Positions 23,536 through 35,318 of a DNA stretch of 64,000 nucleotides are shown piece by piece. The translations under genes were made by a program, and so were the position numbers. Each line of letters starts with the position of its first letter. Within the stretch, counting starts at the first letter, position 1. The stretch is from Mortierella alpina (taxonomy: Eukaryota; Mortierellomycota; Mortierellomycetes; Mortierellales; Mortierellaceae): contig JANATF010000004.1 of assembly GCA_029449245.1 (NCBI GenBank), positions 2,294,001 through 2,358,000 on the forward strand. Direction: 5' to 3'. Under the pieces are notes generated by a model. It saw only the letters and a list, made by a program, of their open reading frames with translations, made no database searches and had not been told where the DNA came from.

Positions 23536-25686
23536 ATGTCCCCAGTCATCGCTGTCAACCCAACCACTGCTATTCCAGCAGATTCCGCCATCACTCTCGC
23601 AGCCGCAAAGTCTGTCGCAATCGCCTATCAAACGATTGAGGCACACAGCCTCAATGCAGCATTTGAGGATTACGTTGGTACGGCGACTTTGTTTATCTTT
23701 TATTGCTAGATTACATTCTCCTTCCATATTTTTTTACACTGTCTCATCTCTCTTGCTCATGCGAAATAGACCTCGCTGTTAAAACACGAGGAGGCAAGGT
23801 CTTGTACACCTCTGACGAGTGGTTTGCAGAGTCTCATAATCTGCTCACAGCTGCGGCCCCCATCTCTCGCAAAGGCCATTTCACAGCCAACGGGGCATGG
23901 TTTGACGGCTGGGAGACTCGTCGGCATGGACCGGACTTTGACTGGTAAAGACTCGATGTTTTTCCAATAAGCAAGGTTGACGCCACATATGGTACGCTTC
24001 TTTTACAGTCACTGAGTAAGGTACACACTCTCGCACACATAGGTGTGTGATCGAACTTGGATATCCAGGTACGATCGCAGGATTCGAGGTCGATACGGCC
24101 TTCTTTACGGGAAACCACTCCCCTTTTGTCTCCGTGGAGGGTTTCGTGGCTGCATGCTCTTCAGGTGGTACTGTTGTTGGCTCTGGTGATGAAGTGAACA
24201 ATGCTGTTGGGATTCCGGTCCCATATTCGGCTGAGGGCTGGGAGTCTGTGGACTGGGTTCCAATCCTGCCCAAGGTAGCTCTGGACCCTGATTCACGCCA
24301 TGGCTTTAAATTGGAGGTCCCTACGACTCAGTATTACACCCACGTCCGTTTCCGAATGTTCCCTGATGGTGGTGTCGCCCGCCTCAGAGTGTACGGCAAA
24401 GTTCATCAAGTCCTGCCGCAGGAGGCTGGCGAAGTATTTGATCTGGCTGCTGTGGGCGCCGGAGGTAGAGTCGAGGGATTTTCGGATGCGCATTTCGGAA
24501 ACCCCGCCAACCTTTTGCTTCCAGGCCGCGGACATGACATGTCCGATGGTTGGGAGACCAAGCGCTCTCGTGCCGTTGGCCATGTTGACTGGTGCCAAAT
24601 CAAGTACGTACATTCGTGTTCAAGTGGATGCAGAAGACGTTTAACAAGGCCCTATATCAACATTTTTCTTTTTTTTATCATTATTCTTCGCTCAGACTTG
24701 GAGTTGCCGGCCACCCTACTTTGATCGAGGTCGACACTGCCCACTACAAAGGCAATCCTCCCAAGAGTGTGACCCTCCAGGGCTTCGCTGCTGACGACAC
24801 TAATCAAGAACGCCCAATTACTTTGCTGAATGAGGTGCCAGTCAAACCCCATCGTCAACATTTCTTTGATGTTCCCGAGTCCGTTAGCTCTGCCGTTGGC
24901 ATTTCGTCTGTCAAGGTTGTGATGATTCCTGACGGCGGAATCAAGCGCGTCCGCGTCTATGGTTCGCAGTCTTGGCCCGCGAATCCCCTCCCACCCACCT
25001 CTTTGATCGGCAAACGCCAACCACTGTCCGATGAGTACACCTGGAACTTGCTTACCCTTGACGCAGAGCCGATCTCTAAGGAAGCATTTGCACCTTGGGG
25101 CCAAATTATCGAAAAGCCGTCCTATGACCCAAACTCGATTAAGGTGAACCAAGGCTCTGCTGAAAAGTTCTCTCAAATAGGCCAATTTGTCAATTGGCGC
25201 TCTTATGCGCTCAATGACGAGGCTGTCGTCGAGAACGGAAACAAGTCCTTGGACAAGACGCCACCAGGGCCTGATGTCAAGTTGGCGACTGCCAACATCG
25301 CAATCTTTTCTTGTTACAAGCCAGTCGAGACACGCGATATTGGCGTGCGTTTGCTCGAAAGACATCCGTACTCATCGCAGATGTTTGTGCCTATGGGCGG
25401 GGATGGTAACGGTGGGTTTGTCGTTGTGGTTGCGAAAGATCGGACGTCGGACGGGATGCCGGACATGACGACGCTGAGGGCCTTTACGGTCAAGAACAGC
25501 CAGGGAATCAATTACAAGCCAAATGTGTGGCACCACCCCATGATCGTGACCGATAGGCCCGTTACGTTCTTGACGATTACTCATGAGTCTGGAGTTGGCA
25601 AGGATGACTGCGAGGAATACTGGTTCCGTAAGGAGGCCGAGGCCGCAGGCTCGGAGGAAGGTGTTGCGGCTATTGTTCGCATCTAG
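23536..25686 (+). CDS. Bifunctional allantoicase-ureidoglycolate lyase (DAL2-DAL3 type fusion)
   Basis: Exons 23536-23677, 23770-23944, 24043-24603 and 24696-25686 give 622 residues. Residues about 46-228 and 236-384 are the two tandem allantoicase repeats. Each has a DEWF or DAHF segment, an HGFKLE-like or HFFDV-like segment and an FRMFPDGGVARLRVYG or VVMIPDGGIKRVRVYG strand pair, plus DGWETRRHG and DGWETKRSR. Residues about 412-615 are a ureidoglycolate lyase domain (LTLDAEPISKEAFAPWGQII, YKPNVWHHPM, TITHESG). The enzyme should convert allantoate to urea plus ureidoglycolate and then to glyoxylate plus a second urea. These are the last two steps of purine-nitrogen salvage, separate genes (DAL2, DAL3) in budding yeast. 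The fusion is continuous within exon 4, so it is not an annotation artefact. No organelle signal is seen. Confidence 0.93.
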
Positions 25687-25725
25687 CGATGTAGCTGCCT
25701 TGTACTTTTAGATGCGACTTTACAA

Positions 25726-25731
25726 AATAAA
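25726..25731 (+). terminator. Polyadenylation-type AATAAA
   Basis: AATAAA lies 40 bp after the fusion-gene stop, in an A-rich tract. Confidence 0.5.
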
Positions 25732-26121
25732 AAAAAGTGCACCACCAACGCCTTTTTCTACCGTGCACAAGTTGAAATTGGGTAAAAGGTGCGGTTGAGC
25801 TGACAGCTCTCCAGCATCGCATGTGCTGCAGCAGGAAAGACCTTGAAAAAAGAAGAAAATTCTCGCCCTCGACTGTAGGGGATTTGTGCGCCATCCGAGA
25901 GCGGACTTGAACCATAATCCTCCAATTGAGCAGGGTGCCCTGCCTCTGCGACCACTGCAGCCTCGTATTTCCTCAGTGGTCGCATTCTCTTCACACTCCT
26001 TCGGACTCTGCAGCGCAACCTCCTACCCCAGCTTCTCTCCTCCTCGGCCGTGTGCTCGCCCCTCTCTGCAACACCTACCCACCACTCCCACATTCTCGCA
26101 CCTCTCGCACCACACACCCGA

Positions 26122-28662
26122 ATGGTCGCCGTTGAACACTGCGAGGATGCGCAGGAGCTAGACATGCTCATTACCCGCATGAAGGATCTTTTGGTCGAAT
26201 GTAAGCCCGCTGTCCATGAAGCGCCCATTTCCGCTGCGGACCAGGGGCAGATCTCTCTTCTATTTGTGTTTGTCTGCGCTTTGCCCTCGTACGTTGACTC
26301 ACCCCAAATTATTGCACCTCTTCCCACTGCGCATGGGCGTTTGTCCTATTCGGCCGATCCGGAAAAAAAAAATCGAATGTCACTCCCTCCGTGCTTGCTT
26401 GCACCTGTAACCGCTGTATTTATCCGATCCCTCATCATGTCATGCCATGCCTTGCCATGTCTCAGATATGGAGCAGAGCAGACAGCCCGACGGTCGCCTG
26501 GTCGACTACAAAGAGCCAGAGGAACTCGAGCGCCTCATGGACTTCTCTCTGCCTGACAATGGCGTAGGCCCGGAGGGTAAATACTTGGTCACAGATTGTT
26601 TAATTGCTGATCGTTGGCCCTGCACAGTCTCAGTAATCTATGTCTGTGCCTGCATGTGTAACCAAATGCGGTCCACGCTCTTAACTCGTTTTGCTCGTTC
26701 ACCGTGCTTAGGCATCTTCCCTACTGTGACCCAGACCCTGCAGTACAGCGTCAACACCTTTTCGCCACGGTTTATGGACAAGCTGTACGCTGGCTCATCA
26801 CCGATCGGCGTTCTAGCCGAGCTCCTTCTCGCTGGACTGAACGGAAACTCACATGTATACCATGTCTCGCCTGTTTTTACCCTCATGGAGATTCATGTGA
26901 CAAGAGCACTCGCAAGGCTCTTTGGCTTCCAGGGAGAACTTGCAGGTGGTTTGTCGTGCCCTGGAGGAAGTGCCAGTAACCAGCTTGCGATGGTCACAGC
27001 AAGAAACTCCCTCTTTCCAGAGATTAAGAAATACGGGTACTTTCCAAAGCCCTCGCTAACTCGGCAGGAGGAGCTTCGGAACCAAGGATACTCGTACCAC
27101 CCAGGCTCATCTGCGTCGTCATATGGGCAACTCATTGCGTTCACAAGCGGCGCTGGGCATTATTCGCTTGAGAAGTCGGCTGTCATCATGGGCCTAGGCA
27201 CGGAGAGCATTGTGAGCGTGCCGTGCGACTCTTCCGGAGCAATGATTCCTTCAGAACTGGGTAAGCCGTCGCACTACCTGCTCTCCTGGCAGTACAGTCC
27301 TGATTTTTCTTTGTATTTTAGGTCGCAGCACTTAACATACCCATTCGTTGTACAACGTTAGAGCGACTCATTCAGGAACATATTGATTTGGGACACACAC
27401 CTTTCTTCATAAATGTAACTGCGGGAACGACAGTCCTCGGTGCCTTCGATCCAATTAGGCCTTGTGCAGAGATTGCTAGAAAGTTCGACTGCTGGCTGCA
27501 TATCGATGGATCCTGGGGTGGTTGCGTCGCTTTTGTCCCAGAACTTGCCAGTTCACTACTCGATGGCTCAGAATTGGTAGGCTATGGCGACATGTTCATT
27601 CAGGAACGATAGGGGTGAGCGCGAGCGGACCAAATTAACGTCATGGCTCTTTTTTCATATTTATATCAGGCCCAGTCCATCACAATCAACCCGCACAAGA
27701 TGTTGCAAACTTCGCTTCAGTGCTCACTATTACTTGTTCAGGACACAACAGTCTTTCCACGGGCGAATGCGCTGAATGCCAATTATCTCTTTCATGGGCA
27801 GAGTCACGACCTTGGTGATGGTACCCTGGGTTGTGGTCGACGTTCGGATGCGGTCAAGTTGTTCTTGGGGTGGAAGTATTATGGCAAGCTGGGATACCAA
27901 TCCAGGATTGAAAAGTCATTGTCCAATGTCGTGCGTTTCGTTGAGTTACTGGCCCAGGATGACTTTAGGGACCAGAGAATTCAGATGCTGAGACTTGGAA
28001 GTGATGAGTACGATGAGGACATGAAGGCTGGGCGTGACAAGACCCAGCCTAGCCTGTTACAGGTTTGCTTCTGGTACAGACCTAGAGGCAGCCGGAAGAT
28101 CGACTGGAGAGGTACTGAGAGGGTTTGGAAGGAGCTTCGAGAGTCGTGCTCAGAGGCTCCGCCGAAGATCTCTTCCGCCGCAGTGTCGCCACAGCATGTA
28201 TCAACAAATCTGCCTTACCTCTCGTCTGGAGCTGCTTTGGAGTCACCGGCAATCACTTTGACATCCACGAATGTAAGCTCTCCAAGCACGTCGGCCATTT
28301 CGTTGGTGTCTTCCAGCTCGGTTTCGTCCTCAAGTTCGTCAGTGACGACCACAGCCACATGCAGCACAGGAGATAATGGAGCTATTTTGACCGATCCCAA
28401 GGACTGTGACGAGGCCAAGGCATGGATGGAGCGGGTCACGAAGGCCATTCACGCACAGATCCGTGGTCGGGGAGGGTTTATGATCGATTTTGCGCCCCTC
28501 GGGCCATACTTGCCGGTGTTCTTCCGTGTGGTGTTAAACCCTCCGACGATTCGAGAACTGGATCTAGTCCAGCTTGTAGAAGAGATCTTGGAGTGCGGCG
28601 AGGCTGCCGAGGGTGCGATTCCCATCCCTGAGGTCTGCCGGGAAGCCAACGGGGCGGTATGA
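26122..28662 (+). CDS. PLP-dependent decarboxylase, glutamate/cysteine-sulfinate type
   Basis: Five exons (26122-26200, 26466-26576, 26712-27260, 27329-27576, 27670-28662) give 659 residues. The acceptor at 27328 and donor at 27577 are chosen because they restore family spacing. Family blocks are SVNTFSPRFMDKLYAGSSP, LSCPGGSASNQLAMVTARN, FFINVTAGTTVLGAFDPI, WLHIDGSWGGCV and ITINPHKML; the Lys (about 339) should bind pyridoxal phosphate. The fold is that of group II decarboxylases (GAD67, CSAD), making GABA, hypotaurine or beta-alanine; substrate cannot be decided. A Ser/Thr-rich insertion of about 90 residues (about 490-580; SSVSSSSSSVTTTATC) lies in the C-terminal domain and makes the protein about 150 residues longer than usual. 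A 136-bp third intron and a 265-bp first intron are present. Confidence 0.9.
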
Positions 28663-29961
28663 TGTTTATAAAAAATATTATATATTTCCATATCGCACGT
28701 CCCCTTATCTGCTTCACAGCTCATACTCTTGCTCTGCTCAGGCTCATTTATGAGTTCTCTCGCCGGTCGAATATACTCCAAAGAGGGCGGCATGACTACA
28801 CTCCCACTCGCTATTCCTGAGGTTCTTGCGTGGAGGCGTCATGGAGTGTGCTCTCGCCGGAAGTCTTCTTGGACGCAAGGGGATTTCCTGCATGGTTTCC
28901 ACAGCTATGGTCCTCCACGTTAGAAGCACATTACGCTATTCAAACATCAAGCAACTCGCTGAGTTGCTGGCGGCGGCTGGCTGTCTTCGCCTGGAAGAAC
29001 TAGACATAATCTACTTTGGCCGGTATTATCGTACCAATCGACTCCATGAAGAGCTTGAGGAGCTCATCATCGAAGTGTCACGGGATTTGGGATATCATCT
29101 ACGATGGCTTTAGGACGCGATACCAGAACTGAAAGACATCGAGGTCATGGATAAGTACATCGTACCGAAGAACCGCTAGTGTTGTTTTGGATGCACCTGT
29201 TGCAGGTCCTAAGTAGCAAGGACCGAACGTGAATGCCGAATATCAGAAAAGGAGGGATATGAGAACATGGATGTTCTAGGTGTGCTTGGGTCTGCCATGG
29301 TCCCAAGTCGCTGTCATTACAAGGCTTTGCTTCATTCAGCTCGACTTGGATGGAATAATACGAGGGCATGTCTCGGAGCCTAGACTTCAGCATAGCTGGA
29401 AGAGGCCAAAGTCTTGAACAAACATATAGAAACAATATCCAAGTTCGTCAGCCATATTTTCGGCAGACATTGAGGAGGGTGACCTCGAGTCACTGCAAGC
29501 GCTCTTCGGGCCGCGTGTCGCCGATATTACCAAGGTTGAAGGAAATCGACTTACAAGGCGCGAAATTCGCTGTAGGTTGCAGTCATCATATAAACAGCGA
29601 ACTACTGGAGCGAACGGCTATTCTCTGTACTGGGGACATGGTCCTGTAGTATCACTGCCGAAGGCTCTTAGTGGCGATAAAGCAGCTAGTATCAAATACA
29701 CTAGAACATTTTACTCCTGGTAAAAAGTGCAACATGCACTACATACAAGGCCGGTTTTGGAGAATGGCTTCTCGAAGGCCTTCGTAACACATACACAGGG
29801 GTCTCGCTGTTTCATTGATAGCTGTATCGGCGTAGAGCTCCTTTAAATTGCATTATGAAGCAACCTCTTTCTTCGCACATCTTCGAACAGTTGTGTTTAT
29901 AAGTATCAAAAAGTATCAAAAACCTTGTGTTCGGTCAAGATCCTATTTCGAAAGCCCTATA
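28663..29961. other. Decayed sequence between decarboxylase and M13 gene A
   Basis: No intact gene. A frame at about 28900-29110 (LAELLAAAGCLRLEELDI) resembles a leucine-rich-repeat fragment, with a stop after HLRWL. A second fragment at about 29460-29720 (LESLQALFGPRVADITKVEG) is open for about 85 codons without a start. Parts of 29440-29770 recur in degraded form at 34410-34700. This looks like relic coding DNA. Confidence 0.45.
29440..29770 (+). repeat. Relic repeat, copy 1 (related to 34410-34700)
   Basis: Segment 29450-29560 (ATATTTTCGGCAGACATTGA, CTGCAAGCGCTC, CGTGTCGCCGATATTACCAA) matches 34407-34495 in the same orientation. Segment 29645-29765 (CCGAAGGCTCTTAGTGGCGA, AGTATCAAATACACTAGAAC, ACAAGGCCGGTT) matches 34545-34670 in the opposite orientation. 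Identity looks like roughly 65-75 percent by eye. Confidence 0.55.
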
Positions 29962-32710
29962 ATGATTTTCACACACATTCCTTTATATCTGGCTTTAGTT
30001 GTGGCACTCATAAGTGTAGATGGAGCACCTACCAAAGTAAGCACCAATACGAAGCTGGCTCGTAAAGGAAGAAAATCAGAGGAACTCCAGACTAAGATTA
30101 CAATGCTGTACTTTGTCCGTGTTTCTTTCTCAGCTTGTGTGTAGGACAACAAAGTGCGCACTAAAAGCAGAGTCAATCCTGGCCACTATGAACGCAAAGG
30201 TGGACCCATGCGTCAACTTTTACTCATACGCCTGTATGCATCACCACCCGTAGCCGTTGTTGCCAATCATGATCCATACCCTTCCACTCACTACGGTCAT
30301 CCTTGGGCTTATAGGCGGGAAACTGGCACAGCAAGTGAGTGTTACAGAGTGGGAACAGGAACGATCCTACGAGCAGCTTATCACGCGAAACGACGTAGGT
30401 GGGCGTCATATCTTGTTAATGATGCCGAATGTTTTAAGTATGTGACTGACACACTTCTAGCAAGTGATCAGATCGATCGTGGATCCTGAGAATTTAGACC
30501 CGCCCGAGGTGCCAGCGGACGATGCTCCTAGCCACGACATCTTACGAAAACTCCAAGACTATTACAAAGGCTGCATGGACGAGAATCTGATCGAAGAGCG
30601 CGGTGTTACACCAATATTCGATGAAATCGGAAGGGTTCTCAAGCTATTTCCTGTGCCTCAAAGTCCTTTTGTATCCAGCGGCCATGCCGATTCCGATGAT
30701 CGTTTATCGTTTGATCCAAATGAGGCCGGGAACAAGAAAGCGCTTTCGCGAACTCTTGCACACTTCAACAAGATAAGGCTGGACTCGCTCAATATTTTCT
30801 GGCCATATATTAATGCAGAAGATCCTAGAACGTGGGCCATCCACTTGCACAGAGGCGAGTCCGGTGTAATTATGCAGGAACTTCACGATCATGAGAAATC
30901 GATGCCTGGTCGCTATATCGCAGCGGTCGCTTATACATTCAGAACGATCATGGGCTACACTCCCACCGACCTTTCATCCGCACCTGATTCATCAGCCTCA
31001 TCCAACGACAGTGACCCTGACAGGTGGCTAAGAGCTGCGAATTATGCAGTCCGCTTCATGAAAAAACTTTCGGCACTCTCTGATTCGAATCTCATCAACA
31101 CGTACCGACCTCGATCCATTGATGAGATCGCAGCCATGACACCCTCTATTGACTGGAAACACTTTCTGGACAATGCACTTCCCTCCGGCGTCCGTTATAC
31201 TCGTGCGATCATTGTTCAATCTTCCGGTTACCAGCGCGGTCTTGAAGCCATCCTTCGCTCCGCAGAACCTGTTGAGCTCCAGTCGTATTTTATTTGGATG
31301 CTTATCCGACAACTAGATTTCCTGATCCCGCAGCAGTATCTAGCGCCGATATTTCGTTCTTCCGATGCACAGGAGGAGCGTTTGAAATACTGTCTGTGGG
31401 CTGTTCGCGAGGATTTGAGCGGACTGTTGACGTACTTTTATGTCCAAAAGGCCATTGGAACCAGGATCCGATCCGCGGCCAAGAGCATGGTGAATTCCAT
31501 TCGTACTTCCTTCAGAAGATCCGTTCACGACTTGGAGTGGTTTGACGATAGTGCCCGTAATCAAGCAATCAAAAAACTCGACAAAATTGTGACAATCATC
31601 GGCTGCGACCCCAAGTTTCAGTCATCCTTGGCGCTCCAAATTCAATATCGCAATTACACCGTGAAAGAGAACGATTTCTTTGGAAATCATTTGCGGTACA
31701 GGATGTGGTCCTCCAGCGACCTCTTCAGCAAGGTCAATACACCTGTTGATAGGGAGAGATCCGACAGTGCACTAGTGATGCCGGGTTTCTTTTACAAGGA
31801 AAAGCAGAACCTGTTCCTATTCCCCGCAGAACATTTACAACCACCTCATTTCAGTCCCGAGTATCCCGACTATGTCAATTTTGGAGGCATGGGTACTCTT
31901 ATGGCCCATGAGTTTACAGTAATTGTAGAAGTTGTTTTTGTATTTTGTGGATTTATGTACGTACCTTTTGCTATTGAAACGATTGAAAAATATTAATAGT
32001 TTGCCTGTCCCGTTAGCGTGCTTTTGATGACACTGGACGCTGGTACGATGGTGAAGGACTCGTGGTCAATGTAAGCAGAACAGTTTGCATTTTTTTTTAT
32101 GTCAAGTAGAAGCGCTGCTTCATCTGAATGGCATTGGGGGTTTTTTTTCTCGTATTTAGTGGTGGTCCAGGGCTACCAAAGCAGCATTTGACGAAAAAGC
32201 CCAGTGCTTCGCAAACCAGTTTAATAATTACACAGTTAAAGGCCACGGCAATAAAAGCCTCCACGTTAACGTCAATGCGACACTGCGTGATAACCTTGCT
32301 GACCATGGAGGCATAAGGCAAGCGTTTCGAACCTGGAAGTCTCGATACAGACCTGGCCGTTGTAATCGAGGGTAAGCAGACCGCAACCTGGAGGGGTGTT
32401 AGTTTCATATGATTGTCCCTCATACTTTCCGCCAATGTGGCCGTTTGCCTATATCATTAGATACAATAATTTCCTGCTGCCAAACCTAGAGCAGTACACC
32501 CTTGACCAAATGTTCTTTTTGTCCTATGCACAACTTTGGTGCCAGAAACACAACCCTGGATTTCTGGAATGGAAAACACAATACAGCAGACATAGTCCTT
32601 GTGAGTGGCGAGTCAATGGGGTCGTTCGCAATCTGGATGAATTTGCAGCGGCTTTCCACTGCATGCCTGATACTCCTATGAATCCGATAAAGAAGTGTAG
32701 ATTGTGGTGA
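29962..32710 (+). CDS. M13 (neprilysin-like) family protein A, zinc site altered
   Basis: Seven exons (29962-30036, 30155-30233, 30315-30394, 30461-31918, 32017-32070, 32160-32371, 32461-32710) give 735 residues with no stop or frameshift. A signal peptide or anchor (HIPLYLALVVALISVDGA) is followed by the M13 N-terminal block KVDPCVNFYSYAC, RKLQDYYKGCMDEN, LQPPHFSPEYPDYVNFGGMG, and the C-terminal CEWRVNGVVRNLDEFAAAFHC and MNPIKKCRLW. Key changes: the zinc motif HExxH reads HEFTR (residues 561-565; the second His is Arg, codon CGT, first codon of exon 5). The GENIAD motif reads RDNLAD, putting Asp at the zinc-ligand Glu (about 626). The NAxY substrate motif is replaced near LVMPGFFY. It is probably unable to hold zinc normally, so a pseudopeptidase is inferred; a binding, decoy or scaffolding role is possible. 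Confidence 0.88.
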
Positions 32711-33324
32711 TGAGCCACCGAGATGGAGTCCAAGAATCACCAAAATTGCATGTTGAAGCGTCGATAAAGGACGTGGGTGGGTCAGGAATAATATCCGCTT
32801 ACTCCCCGGTAAAAATAAAGACGTGTAAGATAGTCCGCGCAAGTGCTTAGCCCCAAAAGAAATATGAGACGTTTGCGCAATATTCTATATATTTTCTAGT
32901 GGGACACTCGTGCAAGCCTTGGAAGCCGACGAGAGCCACGCTTTCAGCTGATGATGTAAATAGGCATGTGTGAAGTACTGGCGCTGAGTTGTTTGAAAAT
33001 TTGAGCTGCCTTGTGAACATGAGCCAGCAGTCAAAGCTCCCAGGGCGTTCGGTTCTTTCGACGGGGGCGCAGCGTTTCATTGGGTATTTAACAATTGGCA
33101 CCTCCCGTCCTTTTGTTTTTCATTTCCACCATTCCTTCAGTCATTCCTGATACCTTCCTTTACTTGGTACGTTGCATACGCAGCGAATTCTTTCGTCCTG
33201 TAAAAGCCGCCTGCATTCTCTAACCATACCCTGTTTCTTTTTCTAAAATAGTTCTCACTCTAAGCATCATTCCTCTCATATCCATATTTTAAGCCCTCCG
33301 TACGCTCTCATCCATCCATCCATC
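32711..33324. other. Spacer upstream of the small myristoylation-type gene
   Basis: 614 bp without a supported gene. The last 240 bp are C/T-rich leader (TCCATTCCTTCAGTC and similar) ending in ATCCATCCATCCATC just before ATG 33325. Confidence 0.5.
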
Positions 33325-33618
33325 ATGGGCAACTGCTCTTCATCTGTTGAGATCACCAATGAGGACGGTTCAAAATCCGTCCTTAGCCAAAAACTGTTTT
33401 CAGGCAAGATTCAGGTTCAAAACTCGGACGGCACCAGTTCCGTCATCAAGCAAGGCGAATGGAAAGGCCTCACTAGATCCGTCGAAATCGCGCATTCGGA
33501 TGGAACTAATACAAGCATCCGGCCCAATGGCCTCAACCCTTTGAAACAGTCAATCCATGTTACCAACACGGACAAGAACGGCAATGTTATCGGGGCAGCG
33601 CCTCAGGCACAGCAATAG
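33325..33618 (+). CDS. Small N-myristoylation-type beta-repeat protein
   Basis: A single exon encodes 97 residues. The N-terminus MGNCSSSVEI fits the N-myristoylation pattern (Gly2, Ser6) with a neighbouring Cys4 for palmitoylation, so membrane attachment from the cytosolic side is likely. The rest is four imperfect repeats of about 24 residues with a strand followed by an Asp-Gly turn: VEITNEDGSKS, IQVQNSDGTSS, VEIAHSDGTNTS, IHVTNTDKNGN. This suggests a small beta-solenoid or hairpin array. There is no signal peptide, no membrane span and no recognised family. It sits between the two M13 genes on the same strand, but nothing shows a functional link. It has its own promoter-like C/T-rich leader. 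Confidence 0.75.
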   Translation: MGNCSSSVEITNEDGSKSVLSQKLFSGKIQVQNSDGTSSVIKQGEWKGLTRSVEIAHSDGTNTSIRPNGLNPLKQSIHVTNTDKNGNVIGAAPQAQQ

Positions 33619-33901
33619 ACAAAGTTGATTAGATCGCTCTCGTATACCCCCTCCCCCTTCCATTCCCAGAGACGTGGTTACACACACGCACAAGAGCTTT
33701 TTTCTCTTTATTAAAAGCCTTCAGGTTCAGAGCCTTGATGTCGGGGAATGAACAATAATGGTACAAGTACTGTACAACATCCGTAAGAGGAGAGCAAGCA
33801 GAGTATATTGAGCCGAGAACGCACGCCCGTACAGATCGCGTCGGTGCGCCACGCCATGTCTCAATTCCTCATCAGGGAAGGGTCGACCTCTTGAAGGACC
33901 T

Positions 33902-33931
33902 GATACGCACTGATACGCACTGATACGCCAG
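33902..33931. repeat. Triple 10-bp tandem repeat
   Basis: Three head-to-tail copies of the decamer CTGATACGCA, the last one diverged at its end. Confidence 0.8.
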
Positions 33932-34406
33932 TACTGCGCTCAGTTTTGATCGTCATGCCCCCACGTTGCTTTTTAATAAGTTTAAGCAGTGGATGTGTGG
34001 TTTGCATTCTGATCTTTTGCTCTCTCGTGGACCATGGGACCTTTTTGTGCCACGAAAGTTGGAGCAGGTTGCCGTTGCCTGCGCCATCTCAAGTGTAGTC
34101 TAAGTACACCAAACCCTCCTCCGAAGTGAGCATTCAAGGGCGAACGACATGGACTCTGTGAACTATATGTCTGGCGTTTTCAAGAGGCAGTTGCTGCCCA
34201 TATGATGCCACATCGCTCAGCAAAGAAATGTCCCTCAGAGTGCTGTGCCTTACAAGGAGTAGCATGATAGCCATCCGCCCAACGTCATGACATCGTGTGT
34301 GTGTCGTCATTGCAAAGCTTCTCCCTATTCCAGCTTGTGGGTAAAATCGCCATAGCGCGTGCTTCGGAAACTGAACCTGAACAGTGACTAAAGGAGGCTC
34401 GAGACG

Positions 34407-34700
34407 CAACTATATTATCGGTAGACATGTAGTCGAGTCCTGCAAGTGCTCCAAGCCCACGCGTCGCGCCGACATTGTCAACGATAAAGGAGATTGACGC
34501 GCAGGACAGAAGATATAACAAATGATCAGAAAAATGATTGTCTGGTCAGAACCGGCCTTGTGTAAGGCTCATACTGCAGTTTTACTACGCGTAAAAGATG
34601 TTCTAGTACGTTTGATACTAGTATAATAGCATCATCGCCACAAAAGAGCCTTTCGGAAGTGACACTGCAGCACCATACCCTTACCGCCATATAACTGTGG
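34407..34700. repeat. Relic repeat, copy 2 (rearranged)
   Basis: The left part (34407-34495) matches 29450-29560 directly and the right part (34545-34670) matches 29645-29765 inverted. This indicates duplication followed by an internal inversion. Confidence 0.5.
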
Positions 34701-35318
34701 TAAACAGCCATTACGATCGCCTCTGGTGTATAGAGGCAAACTAATAGCCGTCTTTTTGACATCTATCACTCCTAACAAGACCCAGTCTGAGAACCGACCA
34801 ACAGCTTAGATTGGGGTTCTTCCGCGATTTCTCTCTTCAAGTGAATCCCGATTGAAGTGTAGAGTTTTCCGCAACGACCAATCTCAGATGGGTTGGATAA
34901 TGTCATCGTAAGGGTGCACAATTACTACCCCTTGATGTATAGTACCTCTGGTCCGGCATTCCAGAGCGCGGTATCCCAGGCAGTGTGCCTTAATAACTTT
35001 TTCATTAGCAGACCATTAGCAGACGTCAAGAGATGGTGTCGATGCAAGCGTTTTTCACAACTCTTTATCACAGAGCAGTGTGTGCTATCGCTTCACATGC
35101 AGTTCCGAAATACCGCCAGACTTCCATCGAGGAACTTCTGGAAGGCTTCTTTTACTGGAATATGGAAATAATGGGTGATTCCTCGTTTTTGTCTTATCTA
35201 TGAGTACCGTGGATTGTTTAACATAGAGAGAACCTGTGCATGTGAAAGAATGCCCTCCAGGCATATAATAACCAGAAAATCCACCTGTCACTCATGCGAT
35301 ATCCAACTCCCCAAAAAA

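Larger units (their letters stand above)
33619..35318. other. Spacer with relic repeat copy 2
   Basis: No intact gene. It contains three copies of ACTGATACGC (about 33902-33931), the rearranged relic repeat (34410-34700) and a frame at 34893-35168 ending FRNTARLPSRNFWKASFTGI, which is open for 92 codons but unrecognised. Confidence 0.45.

Noticed and set aside
25880-25960. tRNA-like GGTTCAAGTCC on the minus strand
   Set aside because: The presumed T-arm stem does not pair and no matching acceptor, D-arm or anticodon arm can be drawn. It lies in the decarboxylase leader.
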